Below are positions 13,171 through 25,589 of a stretch of 64,000 nucleotides of DNA, piece after piece. Below the pieces are notes generated by a model. That model saw only the letters and a list, made by a program, of their open reading frames with translations. It was not told where the DNA came from and searched no databases. This stretch comes from Dysidea avara. Taxonomy: Eukaryota > Porifera > Demospongiae > Dictyoceratida > Dysideidae. A program made the position numbers and the translations under genes. Position 1 is the stretch's first letter, and the number at the start of each line of letters is the position of its first letter. The DNA lies in assembly GCF_963678975.1 (NCBI RefSeq), contig NC_089276.1, forward strand, positions 31,264,368 to 31,328,367, written 5' to 3'.

Positions 13171-13702
13171 TATCTAGCTCCACGTAGGTAAGTTATAGCA
13201 GACCGCAGCAAGGAAAAACTAATGGAGAACCGCAGCCAAGACATCACCATTCACCAAGCTATAGGGCTATTCCCTCTTCGCAGAGAGCAGGGAAGCAATT
13301 CTCTTATAGACAGTAGTAGCAGCACTATCCATTCCCCCAAAAGGTGGAAAACACTAATGGGAGAAATGAACCTATTTCTACCTCACGAACTCTTTGTTCA
13401 TATCTTCTCTGTTTCTCCCGCTCAGAGAGCTAGGAGCAACAGCAGTGTCACGGTAGCTGGAAAGCAGTTGGATTAAACACTCTTACATCAAAAAAAACAA
13501 AAAAACCTTCGGTGTAGCTACGCCACTGATAACTGCAGAATATATAAGGTTGCATTTGCAAATGTCAGGTGATTGCAAAACCAATGACCGGTACAAAGAC
13601 AGAGAGCGTATCACGTGTAAACGGGCGCGCGCAGTTGTGTTTATCAGAGATCATACGGGGTACTCATACCTCCATTTTGCATTGGCGTAACGTATTAAAG
13701 CA

Positions 13703-14113
13703 ATGGAAGTAGAGCAGTCGATAGAATCTGAGGACAAGCACTGCGTTACGTCTACCCAAGAAATGTCCTCCGCGAGAGAAATTGTGTGTGCGCCAAGGCG
13801 GATGAGCGGACAACAAGTGACGGGAGCATTATCTATGGTTAAAACTGAGTTTAAATGGCTTCTTCCTATTATCAAACAGTATACTTTTAATGGAGAAACT
13901 GATCAGAGCCGGTTAGATCATCTGGATGCCAGCGCCGAACACACTGGCGACGCCGAGGCGTTGCAAAAAGAACTCCTGCAACTACAAAGTATGACAAAAG
14001 AGGCCCTGGAATTATTTCACAATGGTGTAAGAAAGTTGGATGAAAAAGTTAATGAGTTAATATCAACAGTTGAGTCTGTGTCGCCTTCCTCTTCCAAAAG
14101 TAACGATGCACAA
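13703..14113 (+). CDS. Candidate first exon, helical unknown protein
   Basis: An ATG at 13703 starts 137 codons that end at a strong donor (GATGCACAA then GTAAGTTG) in phase 0. Residues about 84-125 (EALQKELLQLQSMTKEALEL, then VRKLDEKVNELISTVESV) form a heptad-like coiled coil; the last part is Ser-rich. Good codon-like composition and a consensus donor support a real exon. The downstream exons were not found; the Gypsy fossil at 15.2-25.4 kb could lie in its intron. The coiled-coil 3' exons at 37127-37834 are a possible but unproved continuation. Confidence 0.5.
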
Positions 14114-14214
14114 GTAAGTTGCAGTTTTTTACATATCTCGTGATAAAAAGGTGGCAGAAGGAATGTTAATTTTTAAAAAAAACAACAACAACAACAACAT
14201 GTCACTGAAAAGGT

Positions 14215-14300
14215 ATCAAAAAAAACATGGTGTATTGGGGACTCAAATCTGAGACATCTCACCCTGTGGAGTCCATCATCGTGACCATCGTACCACAATG
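14215..14300 (-). repeat. tRNA-like SINE head
   Basis: The reverse complement shows TGGTACGATGG, resembling a pol III A box, and about 45 bases later GATTTGAGTCCCC, resembling a B box. A T-rich and (GTT)n stretch follows downstream on that strand. The spacing fits a tRNA-derived SINE; it does not fold as a proper tRNA gene. A single copy in the window limits certainty. Confidence 0.4.
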
Positions 14301-14309
14301 CTTCTAGCA

Positions 14310-15230
14310 ACACACCTCCCTTTAGTTTCTACCTTATAAATGTAAAAATGAAGATATGTTAGGGACAAAGGTGAAAAACAAACCAAGGCTGAATCTGACC
14401 CTAACACTAAACCTAGGAGCGCTGTTCCTAATCGTAAGGGCACTGTTCCTAATCCTACAAGGGTCCGTGTTTCTTAGCCATAGGGAGGAATTCCTAATGT
14501 TTATACAACAAAAATTTTAACCCTTCACCGCCATATGGCGGTTTCGATTATAAACGCCCGTAGCATCACATTCTAAATGCTCTGAAACTTCAGTCGAGTA
14601 TTTTAGTAGCCCCTGTGCTTATCCTGCAGTGGGCATGCCCTTAAGTGAACGGGAACAGGGATAACTGGTCTGTCGCGCACTATTGTTCGGTTAGATGATG
14701 CAATTGTGTACTTTTGGAACGTTGATAACAAGCATTGTAGACAATTCTTCAACGTGATAATGGCACTACTAATAAAGAGAAACAGTAAGGAGAGGGATTA
14801 TATAGGTTGGAGTGGCGTGTTGCTACTACAGTGACCTCGTGCTTGTAGGTACGTACATGCGCACTTACTCAAATGCTGGAAAACCAGGCTTAGAGATAAT
14901 CTCTTCAACTTTAAACAGGTTAGTGATGTTTATTGTATTATTATAAACAGTGCTAGCCTGTAAAGTAGTGAAATTTCACGTTTGGTTTCACTTAGATCGA
15001 TTTTTGTACTTTAAAGTTATATAATGGATTTGTGGTTGCTCTGGTGTAAACAACAACTTCATAATCAAATTCCTTGTTCTTTAGCGAGTAAATTGATATA
15101 TAGTTTTATATGGTATGGTGTGTAAGTTATAGCAGTTTAGAAACAGTAGATTGGAGCCTCTACAAATTTGGCGGTGAGGGGGTTATTAAGTAAGTGAACA
15201 TGTGCACCGGTTATCTAGTGTAAAGTTCCA
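14310..15230. other. No gene seen
   Basis: AT-rich spacer with a short inverted phrase CACCGCCATATGGCGGT near 14526-14542. The Gypsy fossil starts abruptly at about 15233. Confidence 0.4.
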
Positions 15231-15232
15231 TG

Positions 15233-15899
15233 AAAGCTGGTTCGCATGGTTTCTGGCTGGCCCCGCCAAGTCAACTTGGCAGAGGACACTGACATCAGAA
15301 GACAAGAAATCCTGGAGCAGAATTGTAGAAGTGTATCGTGGTCAATACGGAGTACACTTAGACCCACGTACGGCATATCAGAGATGCCATGAATTACAGT
15401 ATTCTCAATTTGGGTCAGCCCAGGGTTTACTTGATGCCATGCGAGATTATCAGAGAATGGCTCCCACCAAGCTCACTGATGAGGTCTTGGAGTCCATATT
15501 GTGGAACAAGGCACCCCTAGAACTGCAGAAGGAAATTAAGGAAATAACTGTGGGGTCGGTCCAGTAACTTTTGCACAAGTTACTTAAAGCAGCAGCCACT
15601 GTGCAGTAGAGAGACTGCCGTAGCAAGGAGAGAGAAGCTACCAGCCAACCAAGAAGAGTGATCCCTGAGCACAGGCCAAGCAAACTTCCAGTGGGGAAGA
15701 CCAGTGCAACTCGGAAGGACCAAACCAAAGAGCCAGCAACCATGGCCAGACAAGGGAGTGAAATGAGTTTAAAACATGTGAAGTGTTTTAATTGTCAGGA
15801 GAAGGGCCATCTAGCCAAATTCTGTCCACATGGAAAGAAGAAAGGAGCCCACAGAATGACAATAGAGGAACCCAGAGAAATCAAGATACACGGTAGTGT
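15233..15899 (+). pseudogene. Gypsy-type retroelement gag fragment with CCHC zinc knuckle
   Basis: The frame from about 15233 to 15565 reads as a retrotransposon Gag capsid region (WFAWFLAGPAKSTWQRTL, then YQRCHELQYSQFG and DYQRMAPTKLTDEVLESILW). A stop at 15565-15567 and frame changes follow. A second frame from 15658 carries a CCHC nucleocapsid knuckle, CFNCQEKGHLAKFC (CX2CX4HX4C), near 15784-15825. Gag packages the element RNA in the virus-like particle. The 5' LTR, leader and N-terminal Gag are missing, and the fragment is cut at about 15899 by a large insertion. The pol part resumes near 21198. The related copy at 33.5-34.5 kb shows what the lost N-terminus looked like. Confidence 0.85.
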
Positions 15900-16735
15900 G
15901 TCGTGCGGCCCAAGAAGCCGGCACGCAACCCCGTGAGTATATTGACAGGAAGAAAGAAAACGCAATTTTCGCACCTCCGTAGCTCTGTGCTGCCTTGATG
16001 AAACAAGACAAATTTTGCTGTGTACATTCCCTCCAACTTCAGTACTCCACATTCCAAATTGAGCGAAATCGCTTCAGGCATTCCTGAGATATGCGACTTC
16101 AAAAATTGGCTTAGTTTCTTCGTTTTTTTTTTTTTCTTCTTCTTCTTCTTTTTCTTCCTCTTTTCGCACACTTACAAAAACTGCTATAAAACGCGAACGC
16201 GTTATCCGATTGCCTTGAAATTTGGCACACAGAAGGGGGGTATAAAGGCGCATCTCTGTACCAACTTTGGCTGGAATACCATAAACAGGCAGAGTTATGA
16301 GCGATTATGCACGAAAAATAACACCAATATGTTGTCACGCCTACAGGGTAAACCGCGTATGGGAAGAAGCTGAAAATCGGTGGGTGAATAGGTTAACTAT
16401 TGAACCTCAAACCTTTTGTGGTTTGAAAGAAATTGAGCTAAAAACCAGGAAGATACAGCGAAAAAATCAACAGTGTGTAACAATTACGCAATCGAGATTA
16501 GCAAATTTTTTATTATTATTATTATTATTATGCTTGCCACGCCTACCAGATAAACCACTTGGGGTAATGCTTTGAAAATCGCTGTACAGATGGAATTATC
16601 ATCTTAGAAAGGCTCTTCAATGGTGTAGAAAAATCAGACTTAAAGCCACGGAGTTATAACACGAAATCCAACTTGGTGTAGCAAGTGCGAGATCGAGATA
16701 CTCTAATAGAGCAGTCATCCTAATAGAGCAGTCAC

Positions 16736-19700
16736 CCTGAACAGAATTCAAGAGATCAGTTAGAAATAAGTAGAGATCAGCTACAAACAAATCACCCTGT
16801 AGAGAGTTCAGCTACAAACAATTCACCCTGTTCAGACATCAGTTAGAAGAAGTTTTCTTGTAGAGAGTTCAGTTACAAACAAATCACCCTGTTGAAAGAT
16901 CAGCTAGAAGATGTCACCTTATAGATAGTTCAGTTACAAAGAAACCACCATGTAGAGAATTCAGCTACAAACTAGTGACCCTGTAGATACATCAGCTAGA
17001 AGAAGTTACCTTGTACAGAGTTCAGCTACAAAGAAACCATTCTGTAAAGAGCTCAGCTGCAAACAAATCACCTATACAGAATTCAGCTACAAACAAATCA
17101 CCCTGTAGAGAGATCAGCTAGAAGAAGTTACCTTGTAGATAGTTCAGCTACAAACAAATCATCCTGTAGAGAGATCAGCTAGAAGAAGTTACCTTGTAGA
17201 TAGTTCAGCTACAAACAATTCACCCTGTACAGAGCTCAGTTAAAAGAGGTTTCCTTGCAGAGAGTTCAGCTACAGACAAATCACCCTGTAGAGAGATCAG
17301 TTAGAAGAAGTTACCTTGTAGATCGTTCAGCTACAAACAATTCACCCTGTAAAGAGATCAGCTAGAAGAAGTTACCTTGTAGAGAGTTCAGCTACAAAGA
17401 AACCATCATGTGGAGAATTCAGCCGCAAACAAATCATGTATAGAGAGTTCAGCTACAAACAAATCTCCCTGTAGAGAGATCAGCTAGAAGAAGTTTCCTT
17501 GTAGAGGGTTCTGCTACAAACAAATCACCCTGTAGAAAGATCAGCTAGAAGAAATCACCTTGTAGAGAGTTCAGCTTCAAAGAAGCAATCATGTGAGAGT
17601 TCAGGTACAAACAAATTGTCCTGTAGAGAGATCAGCTAGAAGAAGTTACCTTGTAGAGAGTTCAGCTACAAAGAAACCATCATGTAGATAGTTCAGGTAC
17701 AAACAAATCACCCTGTAGAAAGATCAGCTATAGAAGAAATCACCTCGTAGAGAGTTCAGCTACAAAGAAACTATCATGTAGAGAGTTCAACTACAAACAA
17801 ATCACCCTGTAGAAAGATCAGCTATAGAAGAAATCACCTTGTAGAGAGTTCAGCTACAAAGAAACCATCATGTAGTGAGTTCAGCTACAAACAAATCGGC
17901 CTGTAGAGAGATCAGCTAAAAGAAATTACCTTGTAGAGAGTTCAGCTACAAAGAAACCATCATGTAGAGAGTTCAACTGCAAACAAATCACCTGTAGAGA
18001 GTTAAGCTACAAACAAATCTCCCTGTAGAGAGATCAGCTAGAAGAAGTCACCTTGCAGGGAGTTCAGTTACAAAGAAATAAACCATGTAGAGAGTTCAGC
18101 TGCAAACAAATCACCTGTAGAGAGTTTAGCTAGAAACAAGTCACCCTCTAGAGACATCAGCTAGAAACAAGTCACCTTGTAGAGAGTTCAGCTAGAAGAA
18201 GTCACATTGTAGAGCTACAAAGAAACTACCATGTAGAGTTCAGCTGCAAACAAATCACCCTGTAGAGAACTCAGCTACAAACAAATCGCCTTGTAGAAAA
18301 ATTAGCTAGAAGAAGTTACCTTATAGGGAGTTCAGCTATGAACATATCACCCTGTAGAGAGTTCAGCTACAAACAAATCACCCTGTAGAGAGTTCAGCTA
18401 CAAACAAATCACCCTGTAGAGAGTTCAGTTACAAAGAAACCACCATGTAGAGAGTTCAGCTGCAAAAAAAATCAATCACTATGTTGAGAGTTCAGCTAGA
18501 AGAAATCACCTTGTAGAGAGTTATCTGCAAATAAATCACCCTGTAGAGAATTCAGCTACAAACAAATCACCCTGTATAAAGATCAGCTAGAAGAAGTTAC
18601 CTTGTAGAGAGTTCAGCTACAAAGAAACCACCATGTAGAGAGTTCAGCTGCAAACAAATCAACTGTAGAGAGTTCAGCTAGAAACAAGTCACCCTGTAGA
18701 GAGGTCAGCTAAAAACAAGTCACCCTGTAGAGAGTTCAGCTAGAAGAAGTCACATTGTAGAGAGTTCAGCTACAAAGAAACTACCACGTAGAGAGTTCAG
18801 CTGCAAACAAATCATCCTGTAGAGAGTTCAGCTAGAAGAAGTCACCTTTTAGAGAGTTCAGCTACAAAGCAACCACCATGTAAAGAGTTCAGCTGCAAAA
18901 AACTCAATCACCTTGTAGAAAGATCGGCTAGAAGAAGTTACCTTGTAGAGAGTTCAGCTACAAAGAAACCACCATGTAGAGAGTTCAGCTGCAAACAAAT
19001 CACCTATAGAGAGTTCAGCTAGAAACAAGTCACCCTGTAGAGAGTTCAGCTAGAAGAAGTCACATTGTAGAGAGTTTAGCTACAAGGAAACTCCCATGTA
19101 GAGAGTTCAGCTGCAAACAAATCACCCTGTAGAGAACTCAGCTACAAACAAATATGCAGTGTAAAAAGATCAGCTAGAAGAAGTTACCTTGTAGAGAGTT
19201 CAGCTACAACGAAACCACCATGTAGAGAGTTCAGCTACAAACAAATCACCTGTAGAGAGTTCAGCTAGAAACAAGTCACCCTGTAGAGAGATCAGCTAGA
19301 AACAAGTCACCTTGTAGAGAGTTCAGCTAGAAGAAGTCACGTTGTAGAGAGTTCAGCTACAAAGAAACCACCATTTAGAGAGTTCAGCTGCAAACAAATC
19401 ACCCAGTAGAAAGTTCAGCTATGAACAGATCACCCTGTTGAGAGTTCAGTTAGAAACAAGGAATCCTGTAGAGAGATCACCTAGAAGTATCGCCTTGTAG
19501 AGAGTTCAGCTACAAACAAATCACCTGTAGAGAGTTCAGCTACAGACAAATCACCCTGTAGAGAGATCAGCTAGAAGAAGTCACCTTGTAGAGAGTTCAG
19601 CTATAAAGAAACCACCATGTAGAGAATTCAGCTGCAAACAAACACCCTGTAGAGAACTCAGCTACAAACAAATCGCCCTGTAGAAAGATCAGCTAGAAGA

Positions 19701-20446
19701 AGTTACCTTGTAGGGATTTCAGCTACAAACAAATCACCCTGTAGAGAGTTCAGCTACAAAGAAACCATTCTGTAAAGAGCTGTGCTGCAAACAAATCACT
19801 TGTACAGAATTCAGCTACAAACAAATCACCCTGTAGAGAGATCAGCTAGAAGAAATTACCTTGTAGATAGTTCAGCTACAAACAAATCACCCTGTATAAA
19901 GATCAGTTAGAAGAAGTTGCCTTGGAGAAAGTTCAGCTACAAAGAAACCATTTTGTAAAGAGCTCAGCTGCAAACAAATCACCTGTACAGAATTCAACTA
20001 CGAACAAATCACCCTGTAGAGAGATCAGCTATAAGAAGTTACCTTGTAGATAGTTCAGCTACAAACAAATCTCCCTGTAGAGAGATCAGCTAGAAGAAAT
20101 TACCTTGTAGAGAGTTCAGCTACAAAGAAACCACCATGTAGAGAGTTAAGCTGCAAAGAAATCACCCTGTAGAAAATTCTGCCAGAAACAAATTGCCCTG
20201 TAGAAAGATCAGTTAGAAGAAGTTACCTTTTAGAGAGTTCAGCTACAAAGAAACCATTCTGTAAAGAGCTCAGCTGCAAACAAATCACCTATACAGAATT
20301 CAGCTACAAACACATCACCCTGTAGAGAGATCAGCTAGAAGAAGTTACCTTGTAGATCGTTCAGCTACAAACAATTCACCCTGTAGAGAGAGCAATTAGA
20401 AGAAGTCACCTTGTAGAGTGTTCAGTTACAAAGAAACCACCATGGA
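16736..20446. repeat. ~31-bp satellite array, about 3.7 kb
   Basis: Roughly 120 diverged monomers, each built as (T)GTAGAGAG + TTCAGCTAC or ATCAGCTAG + a variable tail. Four recurrent monomer types are visible by tail: AAACAAATCACCC, AAGAAGTTACCTT, AAAGAAACCACCAT, and a GCAAACAAATCACC variant. Types follow one another in recurrent orders, so there is higher-order structure. No spacer-repeat organisation and no conserved reading frame were seen. Confidence 0.93.
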
Positions 20447-20471
20447 GATTTCTGTAATCAATATAATATTA

Positions 20472-20710
20472 TGTAACCGGATTTGCGAAAAGGGGTCTTC
20501 CACACACATCCAATTCCGTAACCGTTGGAGACCATAACTCAGTGTTCAAGTAACATATTAACCTGAAAATTTCACCATGTATTCAGCTATAGTGGTGCTC
20601 ACCACTGTCCAAAATTCAAGGCAATAGCTCTTTCCAATCTGAAGTTATCAATTGTCAAAGTTGGCAAATTGGATGTGTGTGGAAGACCTCTTTTTGCAAA
20701 TCCGGTCACA
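20472..20710. mobile_element. MITE family A (TGTGACCGGATTTGC ends), copy 1
   Basis: Inverted ends TGTAACCGGATTTGCGAAAA and TTTTTGCAAATCCGGTCACA enclose 239 bp; TA lies immediately outside both ends. Related copies with the same ends occur at 28051-28299, 46671-46888 and 51687-51937, and a lone end near 38745-38772. Confidence 0.8.
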
Positions 20711-20878
20711 TATGTATTATACAGTATAATAATTTGTACATTTACTGATAAAATATTTAAAGTACATCTACTTCATCTTTTCTTCTTCCTGTAGTAAAGA
20801 AAAAAAACATAGGTTAAAAAAGTCCCAAAGCTGGCCATAGGCCGGCTTTGGGGTATACAAATACAAAAAGAAATGAAA

Positions 20879-21197
20879 TCTAATCCAAAACAGCCAAGCT
20901 GTAAAAAATGTGTGCGGCCCTCTGAAAGGCTATGGTGAAAAAAGATGTGAAATCCAAGGTGGCGGCCAAGAAATGGCTGTGATGGTAGGTTAATGGTAAA
21001 AATTTTAATAACGACAATTCAGGTGAATTTTTGTGCCGCTTCACAAAATTCACCTAAATTGTCCTTATTAAAATTTTTACCATTAACCTACCATCACAGC
21101 CATTTCTTGGCCGCCACCTTGGATTTCACATCTTTTTTCACCATAGCCTTTCAGAGGGCCGCACACTTTTTTTACAGCTTGGCTGTTTTGGATTAGA
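20879..21197. repeat. Foldback: ~150-bp inverted arms around a short loop
   Basis: The left arm TCTAATCCAAAACAGCCAAG ... TTAATAACGACAATTCAGGT is repeated in reverse order on the right with few mismatches, ending CTTGGCTGTTTTGGATTAGA. The loop lies around 21032-21045. Such arms would form a long hairpin. An ORF reading through the right arm is not credible. Confidence 0.9.
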
Positions 21198-24100
21198 TAG
21201 AACCTATAGAGAAGGAACAGCACAGTTCAGAAGGGCAGCCTAGTCAGAAGACACCAGAGGAGAGTAGTGAAATGCAGGAAGACCCATGGATATGCAGTGA
21301 CGGTCGGTGAAAACATTGCTGAGGCCACCCCAGAACAGTCCTGTAACCAGAGAGGGCCAACTTACAAAGTAGACCTTGTTGTAGATGGAGTGAAAACGAG
21401 AGGGTTTTTGGACCATGGGGCGCAAGTTTCTTTAGTGAGGAAAGAGCTACTGCCAGCAATAAGGAAAGCCAATGATTGGTCACTACAGGAGAGTCACAAG
21501 AGGAACCTTGAGATGGGCACACAGCCAGTGGGTGGTGCTGGTATTGCTCTAGGAACTATTGGGTTAGTTTCTCTACAAGTTGAAGTAGAGGATACTGGGA
21601 TTTGTAAGGAGGTACCATGTCATGTGTTGGCATCTGAGAACCAATTTGGAAAGGGGAGCTACGCAATCGTGGCTTAATACTAGGCACCAATGCTCTGGTG
21701 GGTCTTGGTTTTAGAGTCATCCATGTCAATGGAATGGAAGTACACCCACAGTATGATAATGGTGAGTCACAGCACATAGTAAGTAGAGCTAGTGTACTAC
21801 AGGTTACCCTTGGAAGAGAGCTCCACCTGGGCCCCTGGCAGACCAAGGCAGTGTGTGTTCAAGTAGACCCTAGCCAAGTCTGTTGGTCTTGTGTCACCAT
21901 GTGAGTGCACTATGGCACAGTTTGGATGTGATTTCACTGAACAGTTGTGGCAGCAAGGAGAAGCTAAGCCATGAGTGATGGTGACTAATTGCAACAGTAG
22001 TACAGTAGTAATTGGTGAGGGTACAGTTGTAGGTACCATTGAGGAAGTGAGCCCAGTGGATCAAGCGGACTCTGTGTGGGAAGAGGCACCAGTACCTGAC
22101 ACAGTTGTGAGAATGTGTACATCACAAATGGAACATCGCCAGACAGAACTGCATTCCCAGTTATTGGTAGGAGATGCTTGCTCAACAGATGAGAAAGAGA
22201 CCTTGTTGCAGCTTTTATTGACGAAATACCAGGTGTTCGCCCTATCTGACGGTGAACTCGGAGAAACAGATCTTGTACAACACAAGATAGAGATGAAGGA
22301 AGTAGTTCCCTTCAGAACAGACCCTCATAGGTTGCCGTATGCTTTACGTGCAGAGTTAGAGACAGAGTTGACCAGGCTAGAGGCGACAGGTTGTATTGAG
22401 CAATCAACAAGCCCGTATGCATCGGGATTACTATTGGTAAGGAAGAAAGATGGTAGTCTCCGTGTTTGTGTTGACTACAGAGGTATCAACAAGGACACCA
22501 TTCCAGATTGTTACCCTATTCCCCGAATTGACAACTTGATCAACACGGTGGGCAGGCAGAAGGGCCAGTGGTTCACTACCCTAGATTTGATGAAGGGGTA
22601 TCATTAGATAAGGATGGATCTTGATTCCAAGAGTAAGATGGCATTTACTTGTCACATGGGTTTGTACCAGTATCGGAGGATGCCATTCCGACTAACCAAT
22701 GCTCCTGCGACATTTCAACGTGTGATGAACCAACTCTTCAGTGGTAACATATGGAACTTTGTGTTTGTGTATTTAGATGATCTGTTAATTGTGTCCAGAT
22801 CTTTCCAGGAGCACCTAGAACACGTGGAGAAGGTACTGACGAGACTAGAGGAGGCTGGGCTGAGACTTAAACCTAGTAAGTGTTCCTTTGCACAAGAGAA
22901 GGTGGAGTACCTGGGACACACATTGTCATCCAGTGGAGTGAGTCCTAATGATAAGAAGGTCCAAGCTGTGAAGAACTTCCCTACTCCCCAGTGTTGTAAG
23001 GATGTGAAGGGTTTCTTGGGGCTTGTGAATTTTTATAGGAGGCATGTGCCCAATCTAGCAGCTGTGGCTAGACCACTGACTGCCTTGACTAGGAAGGACC
23101 CAGCTACTGGAGGAACAGTACAGTTCAATTGGAGTGATGGCTGTGAGAGAGCTTTTCAGGAGCTCAAGGAAAAGTTAGCAACAGCACCTGTGTTGCATCC
23201 ACCTGATTTGTCGAAGCCTTTTTTATGTATGGATTGATGCCAGCTTATTGGGTTTTGGTGCTGTGTTGGAACAGTTGGATGATCAAGGCCAGAGGCATCC
23301 TATTGCATATGCCAGTAGGCAAACTAACCCAGCGGAAGCTAAGTATGCACCTACACAGCTAGAGGTGGCTGCGTTGGTTTACTCTGTGGAACATTTTGAG
23401 GTGTACTTGCTTGGCAATGAGTTTACTGTGTACACTGATCACCAGTCATTGGTCAGTGCGTTCCTAGTGCATTTGAGAAGTCAAACCAAGGGTTTACTTG
23501 CACAATGGTATCTAAGGTTAGCTAGATTCTTACCAAAGATGAAACTGGAGCACAAGCCTGGTACAGTTAACGCCGCTGATGATGCCCTATCTAGAGCCCC
23601 AATACCAGGAGGACAACTGACTGACCAACAAACAACTGGACAAGATAATGTAGTGTTATATGTGACAGACAATACTAGATCAGGTATGGAGCAGGTACAA
23701 CAAGAACAGAGACAAGACCCTGTTTTGGCCAAGTTAATTGACTACCTGAGGGATGGAACGCTGCCTGAGGATTCTAGTGAAGCTCAGCGAGTGTTGGTTG
23801 AAGGCAAGAAGGGATACTATGTTGTTGATAACATCCTGTATTATGAGGGTACAGACATGCCAGGGAGATGCCGTTTAGTAGTCCCCAACCATCTGAGAGA
23901 GAGGATTCTTGATGAGCACCACGACTCATGTTTTGCTGGATATTTTGCTGCCAAGAAGATGAAGCAAAGGGTGAGTCAGTATTTTTATTGGGATGGCATG
24001 AATGCTCAAGTACACAAGAAGTGTGCTTCATGTGTAGTGTGTGCGTCTGTTAAAGGACAAGGGTTCAGAGGGAAACCACCACTAGTGAGCATTCCAGTGG

Positions 24101-25182
24101 GGGGTGTCTTTGAATGTGTCGGCATGGATTTTGTGGAGCTTGACCTCAGCTCTTCTGGGAACAGGTATGCTCTAGTCTTTCAAGACTATTTGAGTAAGTG
24201 GCCTGAGGTGTATGCAGTGGCAAATAGGAAGGCTGAGACTGTAGCACAGTGCCTATTAGAACTGATTTGGAAACATGGAGTGCCAAGGCGGATAATCCAT
24301 GATAGAGCAGCTGAATTTCTATCCAATCTATTACAGGAAACAGCACAGTTGATCGGCATAGAACAATTGCTTACGTTAGGAGGTCACCCTCAGACTGACG
24401 GCCTAGTTGAATGGTTCAACAGGACATTAAAACAGATGCTGCAGAAGCTAGTGAGTAAGGGTGGCAAGGATTGGGACAAGAAGCTTGGTCCCGTGTTGTT
24501 TGCGTACCGCACAACGCCGCATTCACTGTCGGATGAAACTCCATTCTATCTGGTTAATGGGAGAGACCCAAATCTACCAAGTACATTGAGTTTTAGTGTG
24601 CCCCAAGTTAAGTACCCTGTGATAGAGACTGAATTCGGGAAGGAGCTGGATAAGGAACTGAAGTATGCTCGAGAGCTGGCAAGGAAGAACATCCAATCTG
24701 CACAAAGGGCACAAAACAGCATTATGACAGAGGTGTCAAAGATGTAGAGCTACAGGTAGGAGACCTTGTGATGTTGAAAGTGGAGCCGAGGTTTCAAGTC
24801 TACAAGGGACCATTTCAGATCAAGTCACTGACGTCAACCAATGCAGTTATTGTGTTAAAGAGTGATGATAACACTGAAGAGATGAATGTTTCACGACAAC
24901 GACTGTCCAAGTGTAGACGAGAGATGGCTGAGGCAACCCCTTGGGTTGGACACTCAGGCAGGCTTAACAAGAGAAGACAAGTGAGGAGAAGGGAGCCCAA
25001 AGTAGCCACACAACAGGAAGGAACTGTTGATGATTCACTAGAGACTGCTACCACTGATTTAACACACCCCAAGTTCTCTGCTACTACCACTACTAGGAGC
25101 GGACACCAGGTTAGGTTACCTGCTAGATTCAGGGAACATGGAAAACTTCACCCAGGCTCAGCTTTGAAAAAGGGGGGGAAGT
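21198..25182 (+). pseudogene. Gypsy-type pol: protease, RT, RNase H, integrase (decayed)
   Basis: Domains are in the Gypsy order. Protease is near 21360-21680, with the active-site block reading FLDHGAQVSLV where the family has D-T/S-G. Reverse transcriptase is near 22270-22960 (FRTDPHRLPYAL, KKDGSLRVCVDYRGIN, catalytic YLDD at 22770). RNase H is near 23230-23610 (TDHQSL). Integrase runs from about 23880, and its core D, D and E are at roughly 24124, 24298 and 24406. The HHCC zinc region has AGYFA where AGHFG is usual. Lesions include a frameshift near 21650, stops at 21901-21972, a CAG-to-TAG nonsense at 22605, and frameshifts near 23230 and 24742. A basic C-terminal tail follows to 25187. 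In a live element pol copies the RNA and inserts the cDNA; this copy is dead. Confidence 0.95.
25165..25182 (+). promoter_or_regulatory. Polypurine tract of the retroelement
   Basis: GAAAAAGGGGGGGAAG lies directly before the 3' LTR, which begins TGTAAGG. This is the position where plus-strand DNA priming occurs in LTR retroelements. Confidence 0.85.
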
Positions 25183-25376
25183 TGTAAGGTGATTAATGAT
25201 AGTAGTATCCGGAGCAGGACGGAGCTGAGAGGAGAGTCACAGAAAGTGCGGGAAGCGACTTCGTGTCAAGAGGAAGACTGACAATATAGGGATCGTAGAA
25301 GTGAAGTCGTGATTATTTTATGATTGCTTATATGACTGTTAATGATTGTTAATGAATTATTGAATCAAGTTTTACA
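25183..25376 (+). repeat. 3' LTR of the Gypsy element, 194 bp
   Basis: It begins TGTAAGGTGATTAATG and ends GTTTTACA, the usual TG...CA termini. It matches 34281-34474 (minus strand) over the same 194-bp length with roughly a dozen differences, which fixes both boundaries. The 5' LTR of this copy is missing. Confidence 0.93.
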
Positions 25377-25589
25377 AACAAGTACATGATCAAGATACTG
25401 TAATAGTGCAGTCACCTTACTAGACATTGAACTAGAACTTTTTGGTCTCGCAGTGCATTTTGGGGGTCTGAGTATTTGTAATTCTATCACAGCATCTGAG
25501 GTGCAGTACATCTTCTCAAACAATTTACATATTATACACATGGCTTGATTGATTCAATTTTCCAACAGAATCTAGCTTTGCCTGAAGAT

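Larger units (their letters stand above)
15900..21197. mobile_element. 5.3-kb composite insertion splitting the Gypsy fossil
   Basis: Between the CCHC knuckle and the protease of the retroelement lies sequence unrelated to it. In order: a unique-looking left part (GGCCCAAGAAGCCGGCACGC at 15907 onward, with polypyrimidine tract 16122-16160 and (TTA)n at 16508-16530), a motif copy at 16691-16716, the 31-bp satellite array, a TIR MITE and a foldback. It may be one large non-autonomous element with internal satellite or several nested insertions. GAACC occurs near both flanks but is too short to accept as a target duplication. No ORF here has family support. Confidence 0.6.

Noticed and set aside
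14215-14300. A functional tRNA gene
   Set aside because: A- and B-box-like phrases exist but acceptor and anticodon arms do not pair convincingly; treated as a SINE head.
16736-20446. CRISPR-like appearance of regularly spaced repeats
   Set aside because: Units are contiguous and diverged with no unique spacers, and the window is eukaryotic; it is a satellite.
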